Positions 34,600-45,365 of a stretch of 64,000 bases of DNA are shown here, in pieces. The notes beneath the pieces are model-generated. The model did no database searches and had not been told where the DNA came from. It worked only from the letters and a program-made list of their open reading frames with translations. Every line of letters begins with the position of its first letter. Position 1 is the first letter of the stretch. Source of the stretch: Petaurus breviceps papuanus (taxonomy: Eukaryota > Chordata > Mammalia > Diprotodontia > Petauridae); contig JAMXIF010001177.1 of the NCBI GenBank assembly GCA_028583685.1, positions 4,361,642 through 4,425,641 on the forward strand, read 5' to 3'. Both the position numbers and the translations under genes were made by a program.

Positions 34600-35510
34600 A
34601 GAAAAATGGGTGCAAGTAAACCTCCTCCTCTCCTCTGACATAGTAAAGGCACTCATCACCTTATTCTTGGACTGTTACCGTAGACTGCTGGTAGATCACC
34701 CTGCTACTGGTCTCCCTGCCACAAATCTCTCCCCATTCAGTTTATCCTCTACTCAGTTTTCAAATTGATCTTCCCACAGCATAGGTCTGACCATATCCTC
34801 CTCTTATGCAACAAACTTTAGGATTTCCTTATCACCTTTAGGATCAAATATAAAACCCTTCATAACCTGGCTTCTCCTACCATTCCAGGCTTCCTTTACA
34901 TTACTCTCCCTTGAGTATTCAGTGCTTGCAAGATAATAATGTTCATAAATTTGTGATTATTGATCATACTTCTACATAAGATTTTATAGATGAGTTTATA
35001 TTTTAATATATTGTGGATGGAAGGAAGGGAGGAAGGAAGAGAAGGAAGGGAAGGGAGGGAGGGAGGGAAGGAAGGAAGGAAGGAAGGAAGGAAGGAAGGA
35101 AGGAAGGAAGGAAGGGAGTGCCACTGGTCTCTTTGCTGTTTCTAACACAAGATACTCAATCTCCCAATTTAAGACCTTTTCACTGGCTATCACCCATGCC
35201 TGGAATTCTCTCCCTCCTGGCTTCCCTAGCTTTTTTCAGACCTCAGCTAAAATACCACCTTCTACATGAAGCCTTTCCTGATTCTCCTTAATTCTGATGC
35301 CTTGCCTCTTGATTATCTCTAATTTGTACTGTATATTTCTTGTTTGTACTTAGCTGTTTATGAGTGGTCTCTCCATTCATCTGTGACCTAAGGGCAGCTT
35401 TTGTTTTGTTTTCAGTTTGTTTGCTTGTCTACTTGCTCTTTTTTGTATTTCTGGCACTTAGCACCTTGCCCTATGCTTAATAAAAGCTTGTAGAATGACT
35501 GAAGCTGCAG
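34600..35510 (+). mobile_element. L2 LINE 3' region, interrupted
   Basis: Part one, 34600-34930: TAGATCACCCTGCTACTGGT, CAAATTGATCTTCCCACAGC, CTTCATAACCTGGCTTCTCC. Part two, 35116-35510: AGTGCCACTGGTCTCTTTGC, CATGCCTGGAATTCTCTCCC, ACCTTCTACATGAAGCCTTT, ATGCTTAATAAAAGCTTG. Together they form one ordered L2 3' end split by the block at 34931-35115. Confidence 0.85.
34931..35115. repeat. 55-bp block plus (GGAA)n, copy B, inserted in L2
   Basis: Interrupts the L2 between CAGTGCTTGCA and AGTGCCACTGG. It carries the same 55-base block as copy A at 34963-35017, then a GGAA/GGGA tract to 35114. No clear TSD was found. Confidence 0.88.
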
Positions 35511-36004
35511 CATTTTTGTGATAATCAATGTGCAAGAAATAGTATAAGAGATATCAATCAGGAAATATGTGACTAGAATAATAGGAGAAAAGTCTAGTCA
35601 AGTAGGAAAAATGAGATAGAGGATGGGCAGTTCAAATGCTGCACAAATATTCACAAAATGTGAAAAGACCTAGGAGCAAGTCATCCAGCTCAGTGGATAT
35701 ATGCTGGTGCTTTACTCACTGTGCCACCTAGCCCCCCCCCTAAGAAGTTCTAAGAACATCTATGGGAAAAAATGGCTGAGCACTGAATGAGAAGGTATGT
35801 AAGGGTTGCAATGTGTACAGATAAAATTCTTCTCACCCTCCATCCCAGCACTGAGATCACAGATCTATAGAACAGTTGAAGTATTGTTCAATTATTTAGC
35901 AAACATTCCTTATTAATAGTGAATCAACAAAAGCATAGTCAGGATGTTGTGGGTTAGAATCCCGGTAGAAATAAAGGGGGATAGGTTAACATCCTCCCAG
36001 CCCC
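35511..36004. other. Mostly unassigned; SINE scrap at 35700-35740
   Basis: TGGTGCTTTACTCACTGTGC followed by CACCTAGCCCCCCCC at about 35705-35740 is the antisense head of a type B SINE. Nothing else recognised. Confidence 0.45.
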
Positions 36005-36066
36005 TCATTAGCTGGAACCATACTTATGATTCATCTTGCCCTTTAGCGCAAATTCCTTCTTTCTTT
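36005..36066 (-). mobile_element. RTE endonuclease scrap (antisense)
   Basis: GATTCATCTTGCCCTTTAGC then GCAAATTCCTTCTTTCTT matches 34442-34480 within the antisense RTE endonuclease. Confidence 0.55.
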
Positions 36067-36194
36067 TGTTGTGAACAAAGAGGCCATGGAATGGACTTGG
36101 GGCTTCTTGGATTAACTTTGCTCCAAGGTGGATTGATCTGGGACCAAGCTATAGGCCATTTTTGGCAAGGAGGATATAAAGTTATAGATATACA

Positions 36195-36272
36195 ATTTAT
36201 ATATTATATATATATACATACACACATATATACATACATATGTATATATACACCCACACACACAAATATAAA
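36195..36272. repeat. TA/CA alternating repeat
   Basis: TATATATACATACACACATA-type dinucleotide sequence. Confidence 0.9.
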
Positions 36273-36904
36273 GTTAGCTTTAAGACTGGCAGCAAGCTGT
36301 CAAGACCCCAGAGAACTTCCTTGCTCATTGCTTTTAATCTCTTTTCCAGTGGTTTTTTCTTACTTTTTTCTTTTAACCACCTTGGGAGTGCTTTTAGCTG
36401 AGAACATATGAACATGCTCTTATAATATGTGGATTGTTTATTTGAACTCTTGGACTCTGAGTAATCCATTACACCAGGTGAGGACTGTGCTCTGGGACAC
36501 ACCTAACAGAATTTGAAATAATGAGTGCTAAAACTATGAGTCCAAAAGCAATCATTCAAAAGTCAAGCAGATCCACAGGAGAAAGAAAAAAAAATCAGAG
36601 CATAATTAGAAGTATGAAAATACAAAGGATGAGAATCCCAGTAAGGTAGAAGAAGAAATGTGTAGTTTGAGAATGCTTAAGAATAAAATGCAAAATGACA
36701 TCGGGAACAAACCCTACAGCCCTGCTTTAGCCCTTATGGTGTTAAACAAGCCAGGCAGACATGAGACAGTCACTTATATGATGTATCGTGAGAGAGTGGC
36801 AAGGAGAAGGCACCACATGGCTACAGGGGTCCCTGCTGCTCTGAGTATCTTGCACTGGCCCCGTGGAGCAAGGCAGGCACAAGGGAAGTCAAGCAGAAAT
36901 CAAG
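36273..36904. other. Unassigned non-coding stretch
   Basis: No recognised gene or repeat. A 122-codon plus frame at 36658 runs into the Mar-1 copy and shows no domain. Confidence 0.35.
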
Positions 36905-37165
36905 ACCACATCATGTTGTTGTTTTTATTTAGTTATGTCGAACTCTTCATGACCCTATTTGGTGTTTTCTTGGCAAAGATACTGGAGTGCTTTGACATTT
37001 TCTTCTCCAGCTCATTTTACAAATGAGGAACTAAGGAAAAACAGGGTTAAGTGACTAGCCCAAGGTCATATAGCTTCTAAGCACGTGAGGTCAGATTTTT
37101 AACTGATGAAGGTAAGTTTTCCTGATTCCAGGTCTGGTACTCTGTGGCACCTAGCTGCCCAGGAT
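36905..37165 (-). mobile_element. Mar-1-like CORE-SINE (antisense), nearly complete
   Basis: TGTTGTTGTTTTTATTTAGT, GAACTCTTCATGACCCTATT, GTTTTCTTGGCAAAGATACT, AAGTGACTAGCCCAAGGTCA and GTGGCACCTAGCTGCCCAGG: BovB-like end, CORE and tRNA-related end in antisense order. Confidence 0.88.
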
Positions 37166-38060
37166 TGTTATCTAGAACTTCTTTAAAAAGTAGCAGAGAA
37201 AATCCTCCCCAATAATCTGTATTTTTTTCTGGTTGTCTGACTTGAGTTTAAGTTAGCACATCATTAGATGGTCATCCTTGGCTCTGTGGTCTCTCTAGTA
37301 CTAATAGCCATTAAAAAGTGGTAAGTCAGAAAATGGGAGATTCATCCTCCTGAAATCCACATATTATGAAGCTTCTAATTTTATGAACTTTTTTATTAGT
37401 AATTCCAAATACTTTAGTAAAAGCTCCCTATACCACAGTTTTTGGTAACTCGGTTTTCCAAGAGACATAGAAGGAACTACAGTTGCAGAGTTGATGGACC
37501 AATCACACCAATTTGCTTTGCTCATATAAAAATACTGATGAAATCCTATCCTGTAAAAGGTGGGAATGGTAGGGAGGAGGAAGACTTCTTTCAAGCTAAC
37601 TGATTAACATTATCAACCTGTTTTGCTCTCATTTAAAAATACCAGTGAAATCCTGTCCTGTAAACATCAGGTGGGAATAGTGAGTGGATGGAAGACTTCA
37701 AGGAGAATTGAGAGGAAAGTTAGGAAAGTGGTGGGGGGTGAGGGAGCAGGGCCTTTAAGGACCTTTTAAACTGTGAAGTGACTTCTCACAGAGGTCAATC
37801 AAAAATACTGCCAAGCCTGAAAAGTCTGGGAGCAGAACAGAAGACAGGCATAACAGAAACAGGAAAAAAAAGGACATCTTTGAAAAATCACATGGGAATG
37901 TATTATATATCTAAAAGGAAAAGCAAGCTGTAGCCAATAGAGATTAACAATTTCAAGAATAATCCTTTTTTCTCTTCTGCTGTATGTGGAAATGCTCATT
38001 TTATTTGGTTTTTGTTAAATTTGGATTTTTTAATTTTAATTTTTTAAAGTCTAGGAATAA
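37166..38060. other. Unassigned stretch around a local duplication
   Basis: Apart from the tandem duplication at 37513-37701 I recognise no repeat, exon or promoter. Confidence 0.35.
37513..37701. repeat. Diverged tandem duplication of about 80 bp
   Basis: Unit 1 (37513-37590) and unit 2 (37621-37701) share TTGCT, TAAAAATAC, TGAAATCCT.TCCTGTAAA, GGTGGGAAT and GGAAGACTTC in the same order. They are separated by about 30 bases. Confidence 0.75.
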
Positions 38061-38062
38061 TC

Positions 38063-38140
38063 ATTCAATCAATCAAAAAAACATTTGTTAATTACCTATT
38101 ATGTGCCAAGCACTGTGCTAAGGGCTGAGTCGCTAGGAAA
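38063..38140 (-). mobile_element. L2 LINE 3' tip (antisense)
   Basis: CAATCAATCAAAAAAACATT, ATTACCTATTATGTGCCAAG and CACTGTGCTAAGGGCTGAG. Confidence 0.75.
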
Positions 38141-38973
38141 AAAAAATGAGGGCTGGAATCTAAGGAATCTAGAATCTTAGGGCATCCTGATAGTAAGGTA
38201 ATAATGTATATTATGCGGGAAAAAATTTTTTTAAATAGCAGAAGACCAAAAGAATATGGGGGGCGGAGTCAAGATAGCAGAGTAGAAACAGGACCTCCGT
38301 GTAGCTCCAGCTTCCACCTTCACCAATTCATGTAAAAGGGGACTCTGAACAAACTTTGGAGCTACAGAACCCACAAAATGACACAGAGAAGCTAACCTCC
38401 CACTGAGGACAGCCCAGCAGGCCAGCATAGCCAGCACAGAGCTCTGGGAGCCGAGCCCAGGCCCCTGTGAGCCAGAGGTTTTAGCCCCAAGGCGGGCCTG
38501 ACCAGCTGCCAGCTGGAGAGACTCCAGATCACCAGCAGCTTTGGCCGTTTCCAGATTTATCAACACATAAATGCAAAGGACAAAGTGAGAGGTCAGTGCA
38601 GTGTGAACTTAGGGATCAGTAGTCGGGAAAGCATTGGCTTTTGCCCCCAGAGTGAGAAGCCGCTGAGATGCCTTGGCACAGCTGACGCCACATTGCAGCT
38701 TCAGCTCCTGGCCTGCAGACTGTAGGGGGACCAAGCCACCAGTCTGAGGGGTAATTGCTCTTGCTTTAACCTGCTTGGATCTGGATTGCGGTCTAGGGTG
38801 GAGATCCTGGGGTGTGTGACCAGCTTGCCAGACTGTGTGAAGGATCAGCAAGGGCACCCAACTAATACCTCAGAAGCTGAGAAAACCCCAGCGTTTGGGA
38901 TAGAAGCTCCCCTGTCTGGTGGCAGAGTCCTACTGTAGCAAAAAGCCCAGGGGTCAAGTGACTGAGGGGCGAC

Positions 38974-40030
38974 ATGACCAGACAAAGGAAGCAAGACAAA
39001 CAGAAGAATCCAACATTAGACTCCTATTTTGGGGACAAAAAGGATCAAAGCATGGAACAGGAGGATGACAGTGAAGTCAGAACTCCTGCACCAAAAGCTT
39101 CAAAGGAAAATACGAGCTGGTTACAGGCCACAGAGGACCTTAAGAAGCAGATAAGAGAAGTGCAGGAAGGGAAGAGAAATGAGAACGATGCAAGAAAATT
39201 ATGAAATGAGAGTCAACAGCCTGACTGAGGAAAATAACACCTTACAAAATAGACTAACTCAAATGGCAAAACAGGCTCAAAAGGGCAATGAGGAGAGTAA
39301 TGCCTTAAAAAGCCGAATTTGCCAGATGGAAAAAGAATCTCAAAAGCTCACTGAGGAGAATCATTCCCTTAGATTTAGAATGGAGCAAAGGGAAGCTAGT
39401 GACATTAAGAGAAATCAAGATGATGTTAAACAGATCCAAACAAATGAAAGAATAGAAGGCAATGTGAAATATCTCATGGGAAAAACCACTGACCTAGAAA
39501 ATAGATCCAGGACACATCATTTAAAAATTACTGGACTACCTGAAAGCCATGATCAAAGTAAGAACCTAGAAATCATCCTCCAGGAAGTTCTCAAAGAAAA
39601 CTACCCTGATGTTTTAGAACCAGAGGGCAAAATAGAGGTTGAAAGAATCCACCAATTACCTCTTGAAAAAGATCCCAAAAATAAAACTCCTAGGAATATT
39701 ACAGCCAGGTTCTGGAATTCCCAGATCAAGGAAAGAATATTACAAGCAGCCAGGAAGAAACAATTTGAATATTGTGGAAACACATTCAGGATAACACAGG
39801 ATCTGGCAGCTTCTACATTGAGGGATCAAAGAGCCTGGAATATGATATTCTGGAGGGCAAAGGAGTTGGGATTAAAACCAAGAATCACCTACCCAGCAAA
39901 ACTGAGTATCATGTTTCAGGGGAAAATATGGTCATTCAGTGGAATAGAGGACTTTCAAGCATTCTTGATGAAAAAACCAGAGTTGAATAGAAAATTTTAC
40001 ATTCAGATACAAGAAGCAAGAGAAGCTTGA
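38974..40030 (+). pseudogene. HAL1/L1 ORF1 (RNA-binding protein), one frame change
   Basis: Encodes an L1 ORF1p-type nucleic-acid chaperone of about 351 residues. The start at 38974 (MTRQRKQDKQKN) is favoured by its Lys/Arg-rich N-terminus and position after the 5' UTR. The first frame runs to about 39200 and the rest is read one frame over from about 39170 (REMRTMQENYEMRV). So one small indel near 39170 separates two long open parts. The order is: charged N-terminus; coiled coil with heptads (NSLTEENNTLQNRL, QKLTEENHSLRFRM); RRM-like domain (NLEIILQEVLKENYPDVL, EVERIHQLP); C-terminal domain (QIKERILQAARKKQ, ITYPAKLS, FSGIEDFQAFL). The canonical YPAKLS motif is present. With one break in over a kilobase, it is a young or once-constrained copy. 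Confidence 0.9.
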
Positions 40031-40153
40031 GAAGGTAAACAGGAAAAGAAATCATAAGCCACTGATCAAAGTTGAACTATTAACATTCCTACATGGAAAA
40101 ACAATAATTGTAACTGATGAAACTTTTCTCAGTATGAAAATAGTTGAAGGAAA

Positions 40154-40156
40154 TAA

Positions 40157-40202
<46 letters not shown>
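40154..40202. repeat. (TA)n in HAL1 3' region
   Basis: About 20 TA units directly after the ORF1 3' flank. A second TA/CA tract lies at 40838-40888. Confidence 0.93.
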
Positions 40203-40203
<1 letters not shown>

Positions 40204-40524
40204 TATATTGGAGGGTATTTGAGAGTATGAATACATATGTGAATGTGTGTATATATGTTTACAGGTATACATAGATAGAGGGCACAGGACCAATAGGAAG
40301 GGAGGATATTTAAAAGGTGAAATTAAGAGGTGAGAGAGGAATATAATGAGAGGAGATGGGGAGAGACAGAATGGGGTAAGCTACCTCATTTAGAAGAGGC
40401 AAAGGAAAATGGTTACAGTGGAGGGGAAGAATAGGAAGGCAAAAGGGAATGGGTCAACCTTATTCTCATTGAATTTGGCTCAGAGAGGGAATGAAATACA
40501 CACTAAATAGGATATCTCACCCTA

Positions 40525-40600
40525 AAGGAGAGTAGGGGGGAAGGGGATGAGAGGGGGGGATGATGGAAGGGAGGGCAGGCTGGGGAGGGAAGTTGGAAGC
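40525..40600 (+). other. G-rich purine tract with quadruplex potential in HAL1 3' region
   Basis: G-runs GGGGGG, GGGG, GGGGGGG, GGG, GGG, GGGG, GGG occur within about 70 bases between 40535 and 40600. A polypurine 3' UTR is known for L1. The match to the L1 pattern is seen; any folding is inferred. Confidence 0.55.
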
Positions 40601-41126
40601 ACCCACTTTTGAAAAGGGATGGGATCAAAGTTGAGAACAGAACAAGTGGGAGGTGGGATAGGAGGGAGGGAAATATAGTCAGTCTTTTACAATATATCTA
40701 CTATGTTAATGTTTTGCATTAGCTACACATGTACAACCTATACTGAACTGTTTATCTTCCCAGTAAGGGTGGCTGACAAGAGAGGAAGAGAATGAATCTG
40801 GAATTCAAAGTTTTAAAATCAAATGTTTAAAAATTATATACATATATATATATACATATATATACACATACATATATATATATATACTATTATTAATACT
40901 ATTTTACATTCAATTGGGAAATAAAATATACAGGCACTGGGACATAGAGATCCACCATGCCCTACTGGAAAAGTCAAAGGGGGTATGGGAGAAGATATGG
41001 GAGAGAGCAGATTGGAGGGAATATCCTGTGATATTGCTATTTTGGGGTGATGGGTAGGGGAAAAACAGGGAGAAAATTTGTAACTCAAAATCTGGTGGAA
41101 ATGAATGATGTAAATCAGAAGTTAAG

Positions 41127-41306
41127 AAAGCATTTGAAGGGATGGCCAGGTGACTCAGTGAGTAAGAGCACCGGCCCCAGTGTCAGGATGACCTGGGGGA
41201 TCGAATCCGGGCTCAGATACTTAGCACCACACCCAGAAATAACTGGCCGTGTAACCTTGAGCAAGTTACTTAACCCCAATTGCTTTAAAAAAAAAAAGCA
41301 TTTGAA
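41127..41306 (+). mobile_element. tRNA-derived SINE, type B, inside HAL1 3' end
   Basis: The body at 41139-41294 reads GGGATGGCCAGGTGACTCAG ... ACCTTGAGCAAGTTACTTAA, then CCCCAATTGCTTT and A-tail. Flanked by AAAGCATTTGAA at 41127-41138 and 41295-41306. Confidence 0.93.
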
Positions 41307-41333
41307 AAATGAAAAAAAAATTAAATATCAGAA

Positions 41334-41671
41334 CTCCTTTTGTCATAGGACTTTAACCCTGGTGGTGGTAGGACATCAGTAAAATTCTCAGGTTATCTCA
41401 GGCTGGAGCCCTTCAGTTATGATCCCAACCTGACCCAAAGTTGTCAGGCTACAAAGCTAATGTGAGTAAAAAAGACGTTTTGTATTATTTCCACTTTCTG
41501 AGTTGTGTTTATTAGAAGACATGTTCAGTGTCTAAGAAATCCATTGGGAAGCAGGTATCCATTTGCCTATCAACCTGACTTTGGATGTCACTCTTATTTG
41601 CATGTTGATTTCCCCAGTTCCTATTTCCCTGCTTAGATGTTTGTGGCATGTTCCTCTGAAATGCACTCTGC
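41334..41671. other. Unassigned non-coding stretch
   Basis: No recognised feature. Confidence 0.35.
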
Positions 41672-41863
41672 TACAGTGGTTTATTCTTTTTTTTTTTTTT
41701 TTGCTTTTTGGAGAGCAGTTAGGGTTAAGTGACTTGCCCAAGGTCACATGGCTAGTTTTTGTGTTAAGTGTCTGAGGCTGGATTTGAACTCAGGTCCTCC
41801 TGACTCCAGAACCAGTGATCTATTCACTGTGCCACCTAGCCGCCCCTACAGTGGTTTATTCTT
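41672..41863 (-). mobile_element. tRNA-derived SINE, type A (antisense), 18-bp TSD
   Basis: The body at 41690-41845 runs from a poly-T run to CACCTAGCCGCCC. CTACAGTGGTTTATTCTT is repeated exactly at 41672-41689 and 41846-41863. One of the best-preserved insertions here. Confidence 0.95.
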
Positions 41864-42373
41864 GCTAATAACTTCCTTCATATTATGATTGCTAAAAATG
41901 AACATCTTTCTCTTAAATTCAATCCTGACCCATTAGGACCATGACTCTGTTGTCCTTTGTTCCAACGCAGTGGAAAGGGACAAAAACAACGTAAGGTTAT
42001 TTTTATTATATATATAAATAAGGTCTATTTCCCCTAGAGCTCAGAGCACAGCAGCTGCTTCTTAATGTGGTATTCCATAAACCAGATTTTCCCAATAATG
42101 AGAGTTAGTAGCTTGCCTTCTTTTTCTCCTTCAGAAAGTTGTGGTATCATTTCCCCTTGAGTGTTTGGGGTTGCAAAATGGAGAGCCTGGGCTCCATAGT
42201 TTCTAATTCCCACCACAAAATACCCCACATTTTCAGGTTTATTTTTTTAATATACCACTACATGGCACAAAATATCATTTTTCTTTATTTCTTTTAATTC
42301 ATTAATATTCTTTTTGATGCTCTATGGTTGTGAATTTTGGATGAAGGATGGGGACGGGGAAAGGGAAAGGAAT
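41864..42373. other. Unassigned non-coding stretch
   Basis: No recognised gene or repeat. Confidence 0.35.
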
Positions 42374-42480
42374 AAGCCATTATATAGCACCTACTATGTG
42401 CCAGGCACTGTTCTACACTTTACAAATGTTATCTCATTTGCTCGCATTGATGACCATGATATGGGAAGAATCAAAGTTGT
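42374..42480 (-). mobile_element. MIR-type fragment (antisense)
   Basis: TATATAGCACCTACTATGTG, CCAGGCACTGTTCTACACTT, ACAAATGTTATCTCATTTGC: the 3' part of MIR in antisense, cut by the LTR that follows. Confidence 0.65.
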
Positions 42481-42487
42481 AAGTCAT

Positions 42488-43041
42488 TGTGATGTTCAGG
42501 GAATTTGAAGATCTTCCCTGCCCATTAATAGGTATATAGAACCCTAGCCTAGAGCTAATCAGGCTCTGGGCTAGGGGAGTTTCCAAGTAAGTTCTGGGGC
42601 ATGAGGATTCTCAAGCTCCTCAGCACTCAGTCAATCAGGGGCTAAGCCTTTGTTATATATTCTGGGAAACTGGCGTTTTGTTTTGGGTGTTCATTCATCA
42701 AAAGGATCTTTTGATTTCCTGGTCGAGACTCTGAGTAGCCATATGTTCAGAGTCCCCTCCCCAAAACTACTCAGATGTCTGTGCTCTCTCGATCTAGTGA
42801 TGTATGTAAAGTGTATAGCAATATTGCTTTACTCAGACAGTTGGATCCCTGTCTGTTGGTTTTTGTGCTAATTTCTCTGCTTGCATTTTCTCCAAGTTTA
42901 GGATACTGGTTCCCCTGAACTAATGAATATAATTAAAAGTAGGATTGTTAACCCATTTTTGAGCAGTCTTTCCATTAAAAGCAGATCAAAGAACCTGTGC
43001 TAGCAGGCCATTCTGGGTATGCTAGGGTGCTTGCTATTATA
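42488..43041 (+). mobile_element. Probable solo LTR of an endogenous retrovirus (about 0.55 kb)
   Basis: A fossil LTR related to the one at 50782. Shared start-proximal block AAGATCTTCCCTGCCC and shared 3' block TTGTTAACCCATTTT, AAGAACCTGT, then a GGGTGCTTGC-type end. An ATTAAA-type polyadenylation signal is near 42931. The ends are TG and TA; flanks GTCAT and GTGAC only partly agree. It interrupts or abuts a MIR, so it postdates it. No internal genes adjoin. Confidence 0.62.
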
Positions 43042-43688
43042 GTGACCCTAAAAGCAATGGAGGCATACATGGTGGACCTAAACAGACGGCAGCATATTTC
43101 AAATGATGACCTATAAACATAAATGGCATAAAAAAGATGATGAGAGAAAAAACGACTGGAAAAGGAGATGACAGGTCATATACAGAAGGATAACAGACAA
43201 GAAGTTCAAATATCACATTTGTACTCAAGAAAAGTGAAAAAAATATAAGAAAGCCTCCAGTTTTGATAGAAATATTTGATAGAATATAGATAAGAATCAC
43301 CAAAAAAAAAATAGAAGGTCTGCATTGGTTGAAATTTGCATCAATGGAGGAAACAGCCACAGTGCAAACATAGATGCAGTGAAGTATTAAAAAGAATTAG
43401 AAATTGCTCACATCCATTCCCTCCTTATGACAACTTTTCTACATGGGACATGTGGATATTTACCAAAGGTCTTTGGTGAATTATTTGTTCTAAAAGGCTT
43501 CACAAGTATTTCCTTTTTGCTTGGAATCAAAGGAGTCCAAGATAACTCAATATTAACTTCAAATATTGTGATTTCATTGCTAGCCTGTTATTAGTAATGG
43601 TTGGTAGCAGAGATCATATTTTATACTTCTTTGTCTTCTGCAAGAGAAGCTAGGAGAAAGAGGTAATGGGATGCCAGGTCTGAAGTTA
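43042..43688. other. Unassigned non-coding stretch
   Basis: A 107-codon minus frame at 43037-43360 shows no domain. I see no clear repeat. Confidence 0.35.
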
Positions 43689-43884
43689 GTACGACTCATC
43701 TGACTGATTACAAATCTGGCCTCAAACACTCATTGTGTGACCTTGGGCAAGTCACTTAACCTTGTTTGCCTCAGTTTCCTCACTTGTAAAATTGGAGAAG
43801 GAAATGGAAAAGTGCTCCAGCATCTCTGCCAAGAAAACACCAAAGAGTCGGATACAATTGAAAAAAGACTAAACAACAAAAGCC
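43689..43884 (+). mobile_element. Mar-1-like CORE-SINE
   Basis: CTGGCCTCAAACACTCATTG, GACCTTGGGCAAGTCACTTA, TTGCCTCAGTTTCCTCACTT, then the BovB-like end CAAGAAAACACCAAAGAGTC and AAAGACTAAACAACAAAAG. Confidence 0.88.
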
Positions 43885-43887
43885 CAG

Positions 43888-44062
43888 GGGATTGTAACCT
43901 TTTGACAGTGTCTGAGGAAACCTCTGGACCCCTTCTCAGAAATGTTTTTATATTCATAGAATAAGATACATAGGATTACAAAGGAAACAAATTATTTTGG
44001 AACACAGTTACCAAAATATTTTTTAAGGGAAGTTCACAAATCTCTGGTTAAGAATCTAGTTT
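43888..44062. mobile_element. Possible hAT-type MITE remnant
   Basis: Starts CAGGGGATTGTAACCTTTT and contains CCTCTGGACCCCTTCTCAGA and ACATAGGATTACAAAGGAAA. It ends near CTCTGGTTAAGAATCT, the degraded complement of the start. It resembles a dispersed mammalian hAT MITE. No TSD confirmed. Confidence 0.45.
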
Positions 44063-44069
44063 AACCCTG

Positions 44070-44460
44070 AACAAATTGTGGTATGTGAATGTTACAGAAT
44101 ACTACTGATCCATACATGGAACCACTGGTCATAGTAAGTAGAGACATTTTGGATCCTGTGGACAAGTTTGCTTGCCTTGGCAGTGTGCTTTCCAGAGATA
44201 ACCACACAGATGATAAGGCTGATGTACACATCGCCAGAGATAGCTCCGCTTTTGGGAGACTCCAAAAGAAAGTGTGGGAGAATAGAGGGATTGGGCCATT
44301 GTGCTGACTTCATTCTCGTATGCCTGTGAAACCTGGACAATCTATCAGCACCATACAAGAGAAGTGAACCACTTCCATTTGAATTATCTTAGAAAAACTC
44401 TGCAGATCACCTGGCAAGATAAGGTACTGAGGTCTTCTCTTGAGATAAACTGCTAACCTC
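44070..44460 (+). mobile_element. RTE/BovB LINE ORF C-terminal fragment
   Basis: Translation of 44160-44300 gives DKFACLGSVLSRDNHTDD, then IARDSSAFGRLQKKVWENRG. A later stretch gives YACETWTIYQHHTREVNHFH and LRKTLQITWQDKVLRSSLEI. These match the RTE/BovB region after the RT (F.YLGS.IS, SAFGRL...W..RGI, YGCETWT). A scrap of L1 3' ORF2 (ACAAATTGTGGTATGTGAAT) precedes it at 44070-44105. Confidence 0.8.
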
Positions 44461-45139
44461 TATCCAGTAACATAGTACAAAAAGCCATTTACACTACTGA
44501 GGTCATACCTTTGGATTATAGCCAGGTATAACAAGGGCAAATGCCTCCATGTTCCCACTCCAACCCTGCTCTTGAATTAGACAGCTTGACACATTTCTAT
44601 TGAGAAACTTATTCTGAATACTAAATTTAATGAGTTCTGTAAATCCCACCATTACCTTCAGAATACACTGACTAGGCCCCACCTCTAAACCCCTCCTCAG
44701 TATCACTAGCACATAGTTCCAGTGTTCTATGAACTATATACAATATTATTTGTTTACTTATTTCAAATCTCCATCTAGGAGATTTTTATAAAAAAAAAAA
44801 ATATTTCCTTCAAGTGACTCTGAATTCTTTCTTTATAGGGTAAGCTGAATATTTCACCATTGCAGAGGCCAAAAATGTCTGATAGCAACTATACTCCTGG
44901 AATATGGAATGAGGAAGTTGGGGGGGAAAGTTGATAATTAACAGCACCATCACCTGCTCAATCTTCTGGGCTCCCTCCAGAATCCCATAGCCTGGTCTGA
45001 CTCTTCTGTGACCTCCCATACTCCTATTCCCAGGCAGGAAAACAATCTCTTTGCCAGATTGCTCTATCAAAGGAGACTGGGATGGAAAAGTCAGACAGAT
45101 AGGAGGAAGACCAGGAGAAAATAGCATCCTGAAAACCTA
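44461..45139. other. Unassigned non-coding stretch
   Basis: A minus frame of 105 codons at 44810-45127 has no recognisable domain. No repeat identified apart from an A-run near 44791. Confidence 0.35.
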
Positions 45140-45365
45140 GAAAAGAGAGTCTTCGGGAGAGGACAGTGATCAACAATACCAAAGGCTGTAAAAGTCATGA
45201 AGGATGAGGGTTGAGAAAAGGTGATTAGATTTGCAATTAAAAGACTATTAGTAACATTGGACAGCACAGTGTTGGTTGAATGATGAGATCTGAAACTAGA
45301 CTGTAGAAAGTTAAGGAGAGAAAGAAAAGGAAATGTAGGTATCTACTGTGGAGAAGGGGCCCACT
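45140..45365 (-). mobile_element. L2 LINE internal fragment (antisense)
   Basis: GGACAGTGATCAACAATACC, AAAGTCATGAAGGATGAGGG, TTGAGAAAAGGTGATTAGAT and GTTGGTTGAATGATGAGATC match the antisense L2 region a few hundred bases upstream of its 3' tip. Confidence 0.65.

Larger units (their letters stand above)
38231..41333 (+). mobile_element. HAL1 (half-L1) retrotransposon, near full length
   Basis: Starts about 38258 with GGGGGGCGGAGTCAAGATAG, a marsupial L1/HAL1 5' end. It has a GC-richer 5' UTR of about 0.7 kb, an ORF1 at 38974-40030, then about 1.2 kb of non-coding 3' region with purine-rich and TA-rich tracts. It ends near 41320 in GAAAAAAAAA. No ORF2 (endonuclease or RT) follows ORF1, the defining feature of HAL1. 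Probable TSD TTAAATAGCAGAA (38231-38243) and TTAAATATCAGAA (41321-41333), 12/13, with about 14 extra bases before the 5' end. The antisense element at 49225-52543 shares both ends and ORF1. A SINE sits at 41139-41294. Mobilisation would have needed L1 ORF2p in trans. Confidence 0.88.

Noticed and set aside
38231-38857. Minus-strand frames of 111 and 82 codons
   Set aside because: They are antisense to the GC-rich HAL1 5' UTR, and the matching frames in the other HAL1 are not conserved.
42314-42360. MLYGCEFW peptide resembling the RTE/BovB LLYGCETW motif
   Set aside because: Only about eight residues match and flanking translation does not continue the family; too short to call.
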